DNA of 64,000 nucleotides from Cupriavidus malaysiensis (GCF_001854325.1 NZ_CP017754.1:3844001-3908000), one strand, 5' to 3'. Positions 36,699 through 45,672 are shown, counted from the stretch's first letter. The notes: a model not told the origin generated them from the sequence alone. Numbers and translations: made by a program.

Positions 36699-37415
36699 TC
36701 ACTCTCCCAGATACGCCGCCCGTACCTTCGGGTCGTCCAGCATCTGCTTGGCGTCGCCGCTCATGGTGATCAGCCCCGACTCCATCACATAGCCGCGGTG
36801 CGCCGCCTGCAGCGCCAGGCGCGCGTTCTGCTCGACCAGCAGCACCGTCACGCCCTGGCCGGAGATGTCGCGCACCACCTCGAAGATCTTCTCGACCATG
36901 ATGGGCGACAGGCCCATCGAAGGCTCGTCCAGCAGCAGCAGCTTGGGCTGGCTCATCAGCGCGCGCGCCATCGCCAGCATCTGCTGCTCGCCACCCGACA
37001 TGGTGCCCGCGAGCTGGTTGGCGCGCTCCTTCAGGCGCGGGAAAATGCCGAACATGCGCTCGATGTCGGCCTTGATGCCGGCGTCGTCGTTGCGCGTGTA
37101 GGCCCCCATCTGCAGGTTCTCGGTGATGGTCATGCGCGCGAACACTCCGCGCCCTTCCGGCACCATGGCCAGCCCCTGCTTGAGCAGCTGGTAGCTGGGC
37201 ACGCCCTTGATGGACTTGCCCATGTACTCGACGTCGCCGCCGGCCCAGCCCTGCATGCCGGTGATGGCCTTCATCGTGGTGGTCTTGCCGGCGCCGTTGG
37301 CACCGATCAGCGTGACCAGTTCGCCGTCGGCGATCTCCAGGTCGACGCCCTTGACCGCCTGGATGCCGCCGTAGGCGACCTTCAGGCCCGAAATCTTCAG
37401 CATTGTCTGTTTCAT
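36699..37415 (-). CDS. livF: branched-chain amino acid ABC transporter ATPase LivF
   Basis: A 238-residue ATPase with Walker A GANGAGKTT (about 38-46), signature MSGGEQQM, Walker B LLLLDEPSMGLSP and the C-terminal LGE ending typical of LivF. GGGAG lies seven bases before the ATG at 37415. Last of the livH-livM-livG-livF genes, 16 bp after livG. With LivG it forms the ATPase pair of the leucine/isoleucine/valine importer. Confidence 0.96.
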   Translation of the reverse strand: MKQTMLKISGLKVAYGGIQAVKGVDLEIADGELVTLIGANGAGKTTTMKAITGMQGWAGGDVEYMGKSIKGVPSYQLLKQGLAMVPEGRGVFARMTITENLQMGAYTRNDDAGIKADIERMFGIFPRLKERANQLAGTMSGGEQQMLAMARALMSQPKLLLLDEPSMGLSPIMVEKIFEVVRDISGQGVTVLLVEQNARLALQAAHRGYVMESGLITMSGDAKQMLDDPKVRAAYLGE

Positions 37416-37431
37416 TTGCCGTCTCCCGCCC

Positions 37432-38208
37432 TCAATGCGCCGACGCGCCGAGGTAGGCCTCGATCACGGCAGGATTGCTCTGCACCTCCTGCGGCAACCC
37501 TTGCGCGATGACCTTGCCGTAGTCCAGCACGGTCAGGCGGTTGCACAGGCCCATCACCAGCTTCACGTCGTGCTCGATCAGCAGGATGGTCTTGCCGTCG
37601 CTGCGGATCTTGTCGAGCAGGCCGCGCAACTCGACCTTCTCGGTCGCGTTCATGCCGGCGGCCGGTTCGTCCAGCGCCAGCAGCTTGGGCTCGGTGGCCA
37701 GCGCGCGGGCGATCTCCAGGCGGCGCTGGTGGCCGTAGGAGAGATTGCGCGAGGTGAAGTTGGCATACTTGGAGATGCCGACGTATTCCAGCAGATCGTG
37801 CGCCATGTCCTCGACCGATTCCTCTTCGCGCCGCACCGAAGGCGGGCGGAAGATGGCACCGAACAGGCCGGCCTTGGTGCGCACGTGACGGCCGACCATC
37901 ACGTTCTCCAGGGCCGTCATGTCACCGAACAGGCGGATGTTCTGGAAGGTGCGGGCGATGCCGGCCTTGGCCACTTCGTGCACGGCGGTGGGCTGGTAGG
38001 GCTGGCCGCCCAGGCGGAATTCGCCCGAGTCGGGTGTGTACAAGCCGGTGATGACGTTGAAGAAGGTCGTCTTGCCGGCACCGTTCGGGCCGATCAGGCC
38101 GTAGATCTCGCCCTGCTTGATCTGCAGGCCCACATCGGACAGCGCCTGCAGGCCGCCGAAACGCTTGTTGACCCCCTGCACGGACAGGAGGGTGTTGTCT
38201 TGGCTCAT
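37432..38208 (-). CDS. livG: branched-chain amino acid ABC transporter ATPase LivG
   Basis: A 258-residue ATPase with Walker A GPNGAGKTT (about 40-48), the LivG-specific ARTFQNIRLFGDMT block, signature LSYGHQRRLEIARAL, Walker B LLALDEPAAGMN and the terminal EAYLG. AGGAGG precedes the ATG at 38208 by about 5 bases. The gap to livM is 13 bp. It is in the conserved order M-G-F. Confidence 0.96.
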   Translation of the reverse strand: MSQDNTLLSVQGVNKRFGGLQALSDVGLQIKQGEIYGLIGPNGAGKTTFFNVITGLYTPDSGEFRLGGQPYQPTAVHEVAKAGIARTFQNIRLFGDMTALENVMVGRHVRTKAGLFGAIFRPPSVRREEESVEDMAHDLLEYVGISKYANFTSRNLSYGHQRRLEIARALATEPKLLALDEPAAGMNATEKVELRGLLDKIRSDGKTILLIEHDVKLVMGLCNRLTVLDYGKVIAQGLPQEVQSNPAVIEAYLGASAH

Positions 38209-38221
38209 CTTGTCCTCCTGT

Positions 38222-39382
38222 TCAGAAACGGCCTACGTTGCCGGCACGACGCGCCACGGGGCGGTCTTCCTTGCGCGGCGAAGGCCACAGGCCCGCGGGG
38301 CGGTACAGCATCACACCCACCATGGCGAGACCGAAGAGCAGTTGACGCAAGACTTCGGCATCGACCAGCACGGTGCCGAACAGCATGTTCTGCACCGGCC
38401 CTGCCGTCGCGCGCAGCAGTTCCTGGAAGCCCACCAGCAGGATGCCGCCGAGGATCACACCCGGGATATGGCCCATGCCGCCGAGCACCACGATGGCGAG
38501 GACGTAGATGGATTCCCACAGCACGAAGGACTCGGGCGAGACGAAGCCCTGGAAGGAGCCGAACACCGCGCCCGACACGCCGCCGAAGGAGGCGCCCATG
38601 GCGAAGGCGAGCAGCTTGATGTTGCGGGTGTTGATGCCCATCGCCTTGGCCGCGATCTCGTCCTCGCGGATGGCCACCCAGGCACGACCGATGCGGGAGT
38701 TCTGCAGGCGCAGGCAGATGAAGACGATCACCACCACCAGCGCCACCAGAAGGTAGTAGTACAGGAACACCGGTGTGAGCTTGAGCCCGAAGATCTCGTG
38801 CGCCTTGGAGAAATCGAATCCGAACAGGTGGACGGGATCGACCGCGGTGATGCCCTTGGGCCCGTTGGTGATGTTGACCGGGCGGTCCAGGTTGTTCATG
38901 AAGATGCGGATGATCTCGCCGAAGCCCAGCGTGACGATGGCGAGGTAGTCGCCGCGCAGCTTGAGCGTCGGTGCACCGAGCAGCACGCCGAAGGTGGCCG
39001 CCACCAGCACCGCCAGCGGCAGCACCAGCCAGACGCTGAGGTGCAGTCCGTTGGGGAACAGCTGATGGATCCATTCGAACTGGTTGCTGAGGTGCGGCGA
39101 GCCCAGCAGCGCCATCAGGTAGGCACCCACCGCGTAGAAAGCGATGTAGCCGAGGTCGAGCAGGCCGGCGAAGCCCACCACGATGTTCAGGCCCAGCGCC
39201 AGCATGATGTAGATCAGCGCGAAATCCATCACGCGGACCCAATAGTTGCCACCGAGCGTCTGCACGATGAACGGCGCGAACAGCGCTACCGCGAGGAAGG
39301 CCAGCAGCGCTGCCAGCGTCTTGGCCGGCGTTCGCGACGGCGCGGCTGCCTGCGCGGCGGACGAGGGGATCTGGGTAGTCAT
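38222..39382 (-). CDS. livM: branched-chain amino acid ABC transporter permease LivM
   Basis: Integral membrane protein of 386 residues with about nine hydrophobic segments. The family region ALGLNIVVGFAGLLDLGYIAFYAVGAY (begins about 65) and the EAA-like loop GRAWVAIREDEIAAKAMGIN (about 246-265) are clear. A near-perfect ribosome site, AGGAGG, eight bases before the ATG at 39382 fixes the start over an ATG 11 codons upstream. It forms the channel with LivH. The C-terminus carries an Arg-rich cytoplasmic tail. Confidence 0.95.
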   Translation of the reverse strand: MTTQIPSSAAQAAAPSRTPAKTLAALLAFLAVALFAPFIVQTLGGNYWVRVMDFALIYIMLALGLNIVVGFAGLLDLGYIAFYAVGAYLMALLGSPHLSNQFEWIHQLFPNGLHLSVWLVLPLAVLVAATFGVLLGAPTLKLRGDYLAIVTLGFGEIIRIFMNNLDRPVNITNGPKGITAVDPVHLFGFDFSKAHEIFGLKLTPVFLYYYLLVALVVVIVFICLRLQNSRIGRAWVAIREDEIAAKAMGINTRNIKLLAFAMGASFGGVSGAVFGSFQGFVSPESFVLWESIYVLAIVVLGGMGHIPGVILGGILLVGFQELLRATAGPVQNMLFGTVLVDAEVLRQLLFGLAMVGVMLYRPAGLWPSPRKEDRPVARRAGNVGRF

Positions 39383-39395
39383 GATGCAATCCTCC

Positions 39396-40331
39396 TCAAG
39401 CCCGGTCGGCGACACGTTCGCCCATGATGCCGGACGGACGGAACACCAGCACGATGATCAGCACGATGAAGGCGAACACGTCCTGGTAGTTCGACCCGAA
39501 CACGCCGTTGGTCAGGTCGCCGATATAGCCGGCGCCGAGCGCTTCGATCATGCCCAGCAGCATGCCGCCGACCATGGCGCCCGCCAGGTTGCCGATGCCG
39601 CCCAGCACTGCGGCGGTGAAGGCCTTCAGGCCGGGAATGAAGCCCATGTAGAAGTGCGCATTGCCGTAGTTCGTCGCCATCATCACGCCGGCCAGCGCCG
39701 CCAGCGTCGCGCCGATCATGAACGTGGCCGAGATCACGAAGTTGGGGTTCACCCCCATCAGTCCGGCCACCTTCTGGTTCTCGGCGGTGGCGCGCATGGC
39801 GCGGCCCAGCTTGGTGCGGTTGACCAGCGCCAGCAGGCCCGACATCACGATCAGGGCCATGCCGATGATGACGATCTCCTTGCCGGTGATGGTGGCACCG
39901 GTCGAGCCGATGTCGATCGGATCGGACGGCAGCAGTTGCGGGAAGGTCAGCGGGTTGCGCGACCAGATCATCATCGCCAGCGTCTGCAGGATGATGGAGA
40001 CACCGATCGCAGTGATCAGCGGCGCCAGCCTGGGCGCGTTGCGCAGCGGCCGGTAGGCGACCCGCTCGATGGTGTAGGCGACCAGCGCGCAGACCGGCAT
40101 CGCGACCAGCGTGGCGATCACCAGCATCAGCCAGTCGGGCAGGCCGGGGGCGAATTTCTGCAGGCCGAGGATGACCGACAGCGCGGTCATGGCGCCGAAC
40201 ATCAGGACGTCGCCGTGGGCGAAGTTGATGATGCCGAGAATACCGTAGACCATGGTGTAGCCGAGCGCGATCAGAGCATAGATGCTGCCGAGCACGAGGC
40301 CGTTCACGATCTGCTGGATAAGGATATCCAT
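39396..40331 (-). CDS. livH: branched-chain amino acid ABC transporter permease LivH
   Basis: Membrane permease of 311 residues with eight or so helices. Typical N-terminus MDILIQQIVNGLVLGSIYAL and GYTMVYGILGIINFAHGD follow the LivH pattern, and RAMRATAENQKVAGLMGVN (about 182-200) is the coupling loop. AGGAG lies seven bases before the start. It is the first gene of the permease/ATPase block, separated from the binding-protein gene by a terminator-containing gap of 215 bp. Confidence 0.95.
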   Translation of the reverse strand: MDILIQQIVNGLVLGSIYALIALGYTMVYGILGIINFAHGDVLMFGAMTALSVILGLQKFAPGLPDWLMLVIATLVAMPVCALVAYTIERVAYRPLRNAPRLAPLITAIGVSIILQTLAMMIWSRNPLTFPQLLPSDPIDIGSTGATITGKEIVIIGMALIVMSGLLALVNRTKLGRAMRATAENQKVAGLMGVNPNFVISATFMIGATLAALAGVMMATNYGNAHFYMGFIPGLKAFTAAVLGGIGNLAGAMVGGMLLGMIEALGAGYIGDLTNGVFGSNYQDVFAFIVLIIVLVFRPSGIMGERVADRA

Positions 40332-40486
40332 GAAAAGCTCCTACTTCAGCCCCTGGCCTTGCGGCACGGCATGGTGTGGATGCCGGGGGCGATGGTACGT
40401 GACGGGTTGGGTAGCGGAAAGTCGATAGCTGGTAAGCGGCCTGCCCTGCGCCGCCCCGGTAAGGGCGGCGCCACAAGGAGCAAGGC

Positions 40487-40522
40487 TAAAAAAACGGCAC
40501 CGCAAGGTATGTACGGTGCCGT
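40487..40522 (-). terminator. intrinsic terminator between livJ and livH
   Basis: On the minus strand ACGGCACCG (40522-40514) pairs with CGGTGCCGT (40502-40494), followed by a run of seven T. It lies 25 bp past the livJ stop. It should end most livJ transcripts, with read-through feeding livHMGF. Confidence 0.85.
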
Positions 40523-40546
40523 CCATTCGGGCCGATAAACCCCGGT

Positions 40547-41743
40547 TTACATCTTCACGACGTCGAGCACAGTCTTCTTCTTGTCCTTGTACTCGTACAG
40601 CGTGATGGTGCCCTCCTTCATGTCGCCCTTCTCGTCGAAGGCGATATTACCGATCAGGCCCTTGTAGTTGGTCTTGGGCATCTCGGCCAGGATGGCCGCC
40701 GCATCGGTCGAGTTGGCGCGCTTCATGGCGTCGACGATGACCATCACGGCGTCATAGGTGAACGGCGCGTAGATCTGCACCGGCGACTTGAAGCGCGCTT
40801 CGTAGCGCTTCTCGAAGTCGGCGCCCTGCTCCATCTTGGACAGCGCCAGGCCGGCCTCCGAGCAGATGATGTTGGAGACCGCGTCGCCGGCCAGCTCGGC
40901 CACCTTGTCGGTACAGACGCCATCGCCGCCGACGATCTTGGCGCCGATGCCCAGTTCCTTCGCTTGCTTGGCGAAGGGACCGCCCGTGGCATCCATGCCG
41001 CCGTACATGATCACGTCGGGCTTCTTGCCCTTGATCTTGGTCAGAATGGCCTTGAAGTCCGTGGCCTTGTCATTGGTCGCCTCGCGGGCGACCACGTTGA
41101 CACCGGCCGCCTTGATGGTCTTCTCGAACTCGTCGGCCAGACCCTTGCCGTAGGCGGTGGCGTCGTCGACGATGGCCACGCTCTTGGCATGCAGGTTCTT
41201 GGCCGCGTAGTTGGCCAGCGCCGGCCCCTGCTGGGCATCGGTCGCCACCACACGGAAGGTGGTCTTGAAGCCCTGCTTGGTGTAGTCGGGGTTGGTCGAG
41301 GACGGCGAGATCTGCACGATGCCGGCATCGCTGTAGATCTTGGAGGCCGGGATCGACACGCCCGAGTTCAGGTGGCCGACCACGGCCACGACCTTCTCGT
41401 CGACCAGCTTCTGCGCGACGGCGGTGCCGGTCTTCGGGTCCGCTGCGTCGTCTTCGCCGACCAGCTCGAGCTTGATCTTCTTGCCGCCGATCTCCAGGCC
41501 CTTCGCGTTGACTTCCTCCACGGCCAGGCGGGCGCCGTTTTCGTTGTCCTTGCCCAGGTGTGCGATGCCGCCGGTCAGAGGCGCCGCATGACCGATCTTG
41601 ACGACCGTCTCGCCGCCGGCCTGCGCGGCTGCCGCCGGTGCCGAGGCGGCCGATTCGGCGGGCTTTTCCTCTTTCTTGCCACAACCTGCGACCAGTGCCA
41701 CAGCTGCTGCGATCGGCACAATCTTGGCCAACGTGATTTGCAT
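40547..41743 (-). CDS. livJ: branched-chain amino acid ABC transporter substrate-binding protein
   Basis: Binding protein of 398 residues with a lipoprotein signal: hydrophobic segment to residue 20 and lipobox VAGC with Cys21, followed by a Lys/Glu/Ala linker. It would be anchored to a membrane facing the periplasm. The type-I binding fold is recognised by VKIGHAAPLTGGIAHLGKDNENGA and VVGHLNSGVSIPASKIY. AGGAG lies eight bases before the ATG at 41743; the longer frame upstream is not supported. It is the first gene of the liv cluster. LivJ and LivK cannot be distinguished; other amino acids may bind too. Confidence 0.92.
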   Translation of the reverse strand: MQITLAKIVPIAAAVALVAGCGKKEEKPAESAASAPAAAAQAGGETVVKIGHAAPLTGGIAHLGKDNENGARLAVEEVNAKGLEIGGKKIKLELVGEDDAADPKTGTAVAQKLVDEKVVAVVGHLNSGVSIPASKIYSDAGIVQISPSSTNPDYTKQGFKTTFRVVATDAQQGPALANYAAKNLHAKSVAIVDDATAYGKGLADEFEKTIKAAGVNVVAREATNDKATDFKAILTKIKGKKPDVIMYGGMDATGGPFAKQAKELGIGAKIVGGDGVCTDKVAELAGDAVSNIICSEAGLALSKMEQGADFEKRYEARFKSPVQIYAPFTYDAVMVIVDAMKRANSTDAAAILAEMPKTNYKGLIGNIAFDEKGDMKEGTITLYEYKDKKKTVLDVVKM

Positions 41744-41820
41744 GAGTGATCTCCTAGGATTCACAAGAGCAGGGAACAGCAACGCCTCCCGGACGTTTTC
41801 CCTGGACCGCCTTTTGTCTT

Positions 41821-41869
41821 GTTTCAATTTGAAACGCGCGCATTGTATCCCCTTTCTTCGCGGACGCAA
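41821..41869 (-). promoter_or_regulatory. livJ promoter with perfect inverted repeat at the start site
   Basis: On the minus strand TTGCGT (41869-41864) and TACAAT (41847-41842) are separated by 16 bp, placing the transcript start near 41835. A perfect palindrome, GTTTCAATTTGAAAC, covers 41821-41835, that is about +1 to +15, a position suited to a repressor. Confidence 0.6.
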
Positions 41870-41913
41870 TATGCGACGCAACAAGTTGATTCAATAACCC
41901 GTTAATTGAGCTA

Positions 41914-41949
41914 GGGAATTTCCCCAATGCCCAGATTGGGGCAATTCCC
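41914..41949. repeat. long inverted repeat upstream of livJ
   Basis: GGGAATTTCCCCAAT (41914-41928) and ATTGGGGCAATTCCC (41935-41949) form a 15-bp stem with one mismatch and a 6-base loop. It lies about 80 bp upstream of the livJ transcript start, without a T-run on either side. Confidence 0.8.
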
Positions 41950-42510
41950 GCTCAACCGGCGGGCCCCCGCCTCAAACCTAACAAGATTCGTGCCTACCGC
42001 CTCCAAACATGGGTTTTGTAAAGAAAGAAGCACTCAGATTGAGCTTAATTAAATATGTGCTCCATTCCTATATAGCTGAAGCTATTCCTAATGTGCAGAA
42101 TGTTCCGCCCGCACCATAATAGGGAAAACCCGATAAATGGGGATTACCCTTATTTGTCTTTCCCCACAGACAGGTGGATATAATCCGGCTGCGATCCGGT
42201 GCATTCAGCGGCATTTACCAGGCAGCCGCTGCGCACGCCATGCACCATTCCGGCGCAGCGCACTGGAATGGCGAACCGGGGAATCAGGCATCACATGCCG
42301 GCCAGCAACGGCAGTCATCGTGGCGGGCGCCAGGCGGAGGGGAAAGGCGAGGAGCGTGGGAAGGGCGTGGGCGGGAACGCGGCAAGGGGCAGGAGGACGC
42401 GGAGTCCGACTGACGGCGCCTGCCCCGCCTGCTGTCGATGCACGGGCAGCCGTGCGCTTAAAGCAGGCGGCGGCCGGGCCGGATGCCCGGCCCGGAAGAT
42501 TCGTGGAGAT

Positions 42511-43470
42511 TCAGGCGAGATCGGCCTGCAGGCCGCGCGGCAGCGGGAACGACATGTTCTCCTCGATGCCTTCCAGCGCGCGCACCTGCCTGGCCCCCAG
42601 GGCACGCAGGCGTTCGACGATGGACTGGGCCAGCGCCTCGGGCGCCGACGCGCCCGCGGTCAGGCCGATGCGGCGCTTGCCCGCCACCCATTCGGGCTGC
42701 ACCTGGTCAGGCGAGTCCACCATGTAGGCTGGCACGCCGAGACGCGCGGCCAGTTCGCGCAGGCGGTTGGAGTTGGAGCTGTTCGGGCTGCCGACGACGA
42801 TCACCACCTCCACCTGGGGCGCCATGAACTTGACGGCATCCTGGCGGTTCTGCGTGGCATAGCAGATGTCCTGCTTCTTCGGTTCCTTGACCAGCGGGAA
42901 ACGCTCCTTCAGGGCCGCCACGATCTCCTGGGTCTCGTCGACCGACAGCGTGGTCTGGGTCACGTAGGCGAGGCGGGCCGGGTCGGACACCTGCAGGCGC
43001 GCCACGTCCTCGGCGGACTCCACCAGCAGCATGCCGCCTTCGACCTGGCCCATGGTGCCCTCCACCTCCGGGTGGCCCTTGTGCCCGATCATGATGATCT
43101 CGCAGCCCTCGGCGCGCATCTTGCCAACCTCGACGTGGACCTTGGTCACCAGCGGACAGGTTGCATCGAACACGGTCAGGCCGCGTGAGGCGGCCTCGTC
43201 GCGCACCTGGCGCGAGACGCCGTGCGCGCTGAAGATCACCGTCGAGCCCTCGGGCACTTCCGCCAGGTCGTCGATGAAGATGGCACCCTTCTCGCGCAGT
43301 TGTGCCACCACGTAGGCGTTGTGCACGATCTCGTGGCGCACGTAGATGGGGGCGCCGAAGCGCAGCAGCGCGCGCTCGACGATCTCGATGGCGCGGTCGA
43401 CGCCCGCGCAGAAGCCTCGCGGCTGGGCCAGCAGGATCTCGGCGTCGTTGGCGGTGTTGAGTTCAGACAT
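42511..43470 (-). CDS. ispH: 4-hydroxy-3-methylbut-2-enyl diphosphate reductase
   Basis: Last enzyme of the MEP isoprenoid pathway, a [4Fe-4S] reductase giving IPP and DMAPP. The 319-residue protein has the three cluster cysteines at 21 (RGFCAGV), 105 (DATCPLV) and 203 (DICYATQ), the His of HEIVH and HGV, and the Glu of the EGTMGQ segment (about 137-142). It lies 72 bp after fkpB in the same direction, the usual fkpB-ispH pair of proteobacteria. Start [20 protein letters not shown] is standard. Confidence 0.97.
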   Translation of the reverse strand: MSELNTANDAEILLAQPRGFCAGVDRAIEIVERALLRFGAPIYVRHEIVHNAYVVAQLREKGAIFIDDLAEVPEGSTVIFSAHGVSRQVRDEAASRGLTVFDATCPLVTKVHVEVGKMRAEGCEIIMIGHKGHPEVEGTMGQVEGGMLLVESAEDVARLQVSDPARLAYVTQTTLSVDETQEIVAALKERFPLVKEPKKQDICYATQNRQDAVKFMAPQVEVVIVVGSPNSSNSNRLRELAARLGVPAYMVDSPDQVQPEWVAGKRRIGLTAGASAPEALAQSIVERLRALGARQVRALEGIEENMSFPLPRGLQADLA

Positions 43471-43542
43471 GCTGCAGTTCTTAGAGGAGAGCCGCCGGCG
43501 CAGGGCGCGGATGCCGCGCTCCGGCCGCCGGACGGCGAAGCA

Positions 43543-44034
43543 TCAAAGGATCCCGATCAGCTGGACGTCGAACAGGATGGTCTGCCCCGCCAGCGGATGG
43601 TTGAAGTCGAACAGGGCCGAGGTCGGGCCGATCTCCTTGAGCACGCCGGCGTACTTGCCGCCGCCCGGCGCATTGAATTCCACCAGGTCGCCCGGCGCAT
43701 AGTCTTCCTCGAAGGAACTGTTCTCGCGCAGGGTCGCCAGCGAGACCCGCTGCAGCAGTTCCGGATTGCGCGGACCGAACCCATGCTCCGGCGCCAGCCG
43801 GTAGGTGGTGCGGTCGCCCTCGGCCATGCCCAGCAGTGCCTGCTCCAGCGTCGGGGCCATCTGGCCCTGGCCGAGCAGGAGGGTGGCGGGCTTGTCCTCG
43901 AACGTACTGACGATCTCCGTACCGTTCTCGAGGGAAATGCTGTAGTGGAGCGTCAGGAAGGAGTCCGCCTGCACGGTCTTGCGACCAGGCGCCTGCTCCC
44001 CTGCCGCCTCCGAGGCAAAAGTTTGCACATTCAT
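43543..44034 (-). CDS. fkpB: FKBP-type peptidyl-prolyl cis-trans isomerase (SlpA-like)
   Basis: A 163-residue cytoplasmic prolyl isomerase. The first 24 residues are an extension. The FKBP domain then includes LTLHYSISLENGTEIVSTFEDKPA, interrupted by the insert-in-flap domain (EHGFGPRNPELLQRV), and ends in FDFNHPLAGQTILFDVQLI, which is characteristic of the SlpA/SlyD group. It lacks the His-rich tail of SlyD. It is upstream of ispH, and divergent from radC across 138 bp. Functions as chaperone and isomerase in relatives. Confidence 0.92.
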   Translation of the reverse strand: MNVQTFASEAAGEQAPGRKTVQADSFLTLHYSISLENGTEIVSTFEDKPATLLLGQGQMAPTLEQALLGMAEGDRTTYRLAPEHGFGPRNPELLQRVSLATLRENSSFEEDYAPGDLVEFNAPGGGKYAGVLKEIGPTSALFDFNHPLAGQTILFDVQLIGIL

Positions 44035-44172
44035 GGGTGTTCAACCGGTAAACAACCGCTATTGTAAGCGACTGCGAAGCAAGCCGCCCCAAGCCGCCCC
44101 AAGTCACCGCCAGCGGGTGGATCCCGGTGAACCCCGCGGGCGCCCGCCCGCCCCTGCCACGGAGACCGAGCG

Positions 44173-44847
44173 ATGCCCATCACCGACTGGCCGGCCGACG
44201 AACGGCCGCGCGAGAAGCTGCTGCTGAACGGCGCCGCCAGCCTCTCGGACGCCGAGCTGCTGGCCGTCTTCCTGCGCGTGGGCGTGGCCGGCAAGACCGC
44301 CGTGGACCTCGCGCGCGAGTTGCTGCGGGGCTTCGGCTCCCTGTCGCGCCTGTTCGGCGCCGACGCGCAGGCGCTGGCGCGCGTGCGCGGCATGGGCCGC
44401 GCCAAGTATGCACAACTGCAGGCGGCACTGGAATTGACGCGGCGCGCCCTGGCGGAGGACCTGCGCCTGGCCACCGACCTCTCCTCCCCGCAAGCCGTGC
44501 GCGACTACCTGCGCCTGTCGATCGCCCACCTGCCCTACGAGGTCTTCATGTGCCTGTTCCTCGACGCGCGCAACCGGCTGCTGGCCAGCGAGGAGCTGTT
44601 CCGCGGCACGCTGACCCACACCAGCGTCTACCCGCGCGAGGTGGCCCGGCATGCCCTGATGCATAATGCGGCCGCGGTGATCGTCGCCCACAACCATCCG
44701 TCCGGCACTGCCACGCCGAGCCGCTCCGACCTGGATATGACGCGCAGCCTGGCGCGGGCGCTGGCACTGGTCGACGTCCAGGTGCTCGACCACTTCATCG
44801 TCACCAGCAGCACAGCCTACTCGCTGGCCGAGCACCAGCAGATGTAA
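44173..44847 (+). CDS. radC: RadC family JAB-domain protein
   Basis: A 224-residue RadC protein: an N-terminal helix-hairpin-helix-like region ([12 protein letters not shown], then [12 protein letters not shown] at 71-82) and a JAB1/MPN metalloprotease-like domain with His173, His175 and Asp186 (HNHPSG then SRSD). A role in DNA repair was once claimed and later doubted, so the function is uncertain. GGAG lies eight bases before the ATG at 44173. It is a chromosomal single copy beside rpmB, not the short phage or plasmid form. Confidence 0.93.
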   Translation: MPITDWPADERPREKLLLNGAASLSDAELLAVFLRVGVAGKTAVDLARELLRGFGSLSRLFGADAQALARVRGMGRAKYAQLQAALELTRRALAEDLRLATDLSSPQAVRDYLRLSIAHLPYEVFMCLFLDARNRLLASEELFRGTLTHTSVYPREVARHALMHNAAAVIVAHNHPSGTATPSRSDLDMTRSLARALALVDVQVLDHFIVTSSTAYSLAEHQQM

Positions 44848-44964
44848 AGTAAGGCGGGGCGGAGACAGGACGAGAGCACGGCAGGCGCCAGTCAATGCCG
44901 AGAGAGCGCCTATCGCAGGACAATGCGCCGCGTTCGTCCCACCACCTGCCATGGCCGAAGTCAA

Positions 44965-45001
44965 GAAGATCTTGATCTTCCACTCGAAATCGGTTTACAA
45001 T
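44965..45001 (+). promoter_or_regulatory. rpmB-rpmG promoter with inverted repeat over the -35 box
   Basis: TTGATC at 44972-44977 and TACAAT at 44996-45001 with an 18-bp spacer. A perfect inverted repeat, GAAGATC-TT-GATCTTC (44965-44980), covers the -35 box, which suggests an operator. Confidence 0.6.
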
Positions 45002-45100
45002 ACTCGTTTTGCTGAAGTCCAAACCGCTGCAGTCCGGGCCCGTGCGCCTTCTGTTGATCTGTTGCGACATTGTCCACGAATAGAGATTTAGGAGTGCTTC

Positions 45101-45334
45101 ATGGCACGCGTCTGTCAAGTGACCGGGAAAGCGCCGATGGTCGGCAACAACGTTTCCCACGCGAACAACAAGACCAAGCGCCGCTTTCTGCCCAATCTGC
45201 AGAATCGCCGCTTCTTCGTTGAATCGGAAAACCGCTGGGTGAGCCTGCGCGTCTCGAACGCCGGCCTGCGCCTGATCGACAAGAAAGGCATCGACTCCGT
45301 GCTCGCCGACCTGCGCGCACGCGGCGAAGTCTAA
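45101..45334 (+). CDS. rpmB: 50S ribosomal protein L28
   Basis: A 77-residue ribosomal protein with the conserved [20 protein letters not shown] start and the RRFLPNLQ block. It has no zinc-binding cysteine set beyond Cys5. AGGAG stands six bases before the ATG. It is followed after 12 bp by rpmG, the usual rpmB-rpmG operon. Highly biased codon use is expected and seen, with few rare codons. Confidence 0.98.
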   Translation: MARVCQVTGKAPMVGNNVSHANNKTKRRFLPNLQNRRFFVESENRWVSLRVSNAGLRLIDKKGIDSVLADLRARGEV

Positions 45335-45346
45335 TAGGAGTACACC

Positions 45347-45517
45347 ATGGCCAGCAAAGGCGGACGCGACAAGATCAAACTGGAATCCACCGCGGGTACC
45401 GGTCATTTCTACACCACGACGAAGAACAAGCGCACCATGCCGGAAAAGATGGAGATCATGAAGTTCGATCCCGTCGCCCGCAAGCACGTTGCGTACAAGG
45501 AAACCAAGATCAAGTAA
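45347..45517 (+). CDS. rpmG: 50S ribosomal protein L33
   Basis: A 56-residue basic protein starting [20 protein letters not shown] and ending in KETKIK. It is the cysteine-free form of L33 (no CXXC pairs), so it does not bind zinc. AGGAG is 7 bases before the ATG. It is cotranscribed with rpmB and followed by a strong terminator. Confidence 0.98.
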   Translation: MASKGGRDKIKLESTAGTGHFYTTTKNKRTMPEKMEIMKFDPVARKHVAYKETKIK

Positions 45518-45562
45518 TCGATCCTGGCCTTCCCCGGCATGCCGCCAGGCATGCCCGGCAAG

Positions 45563-45588
45563 AAGCCCCGCCTATGCGGGGCTTTTTT
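45563..45588 (+). terminator. intrinsic terminator of rpmB-rpmG
   Basis: AAGCCCCGC (45563-45571) pairs with GCGGGGCTT (45576-45584) around CTAT, followed by a T-run to 45588. Confidence 0.93.
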
Positions 45589-45672
45589 GCGTCCGCGGCC
45601 GGCATGCGGGTGTACACTTTCAGGCTTTCCCCTCCCCTGCGCACACGCATCAGCTTGCGCCCTTCCCGTATC

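Larger units (their letters stand above)
41744..42510. other. large intergenic region upstream of livJ
   Basis: A 767-bp gap between livJ and ispH (both minus strand). It holds the livJ promoter, a long hairpin at 41914-41949, an AT-rich stretch (about 41990-42185) unlike the rest of the window, and a perfect TATAAT on the plus strand at 42179-42184. No convincing gene. From 42185 to 42510 I see only GC-rich sequence. Confidence 0.6.

Noticed and set aside
41938..41953. A possible sigma-54 promoter (TTGGGG then CCCGCT)
   Set aside because: The GG/GC spacing fits, but the -12 element lacks the usual TTGC and the site points away from livJ with no plus-strand gene behind it. It is better explained as one arm of the hairpin.
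42199..43188. A 329-codon plus-strand frame over the ispH gene
   Set aside because: It overlaps ispH in antisense and shows shadow composition. The TATAAT box upstream of it is kept only as a possible RNA promoter.
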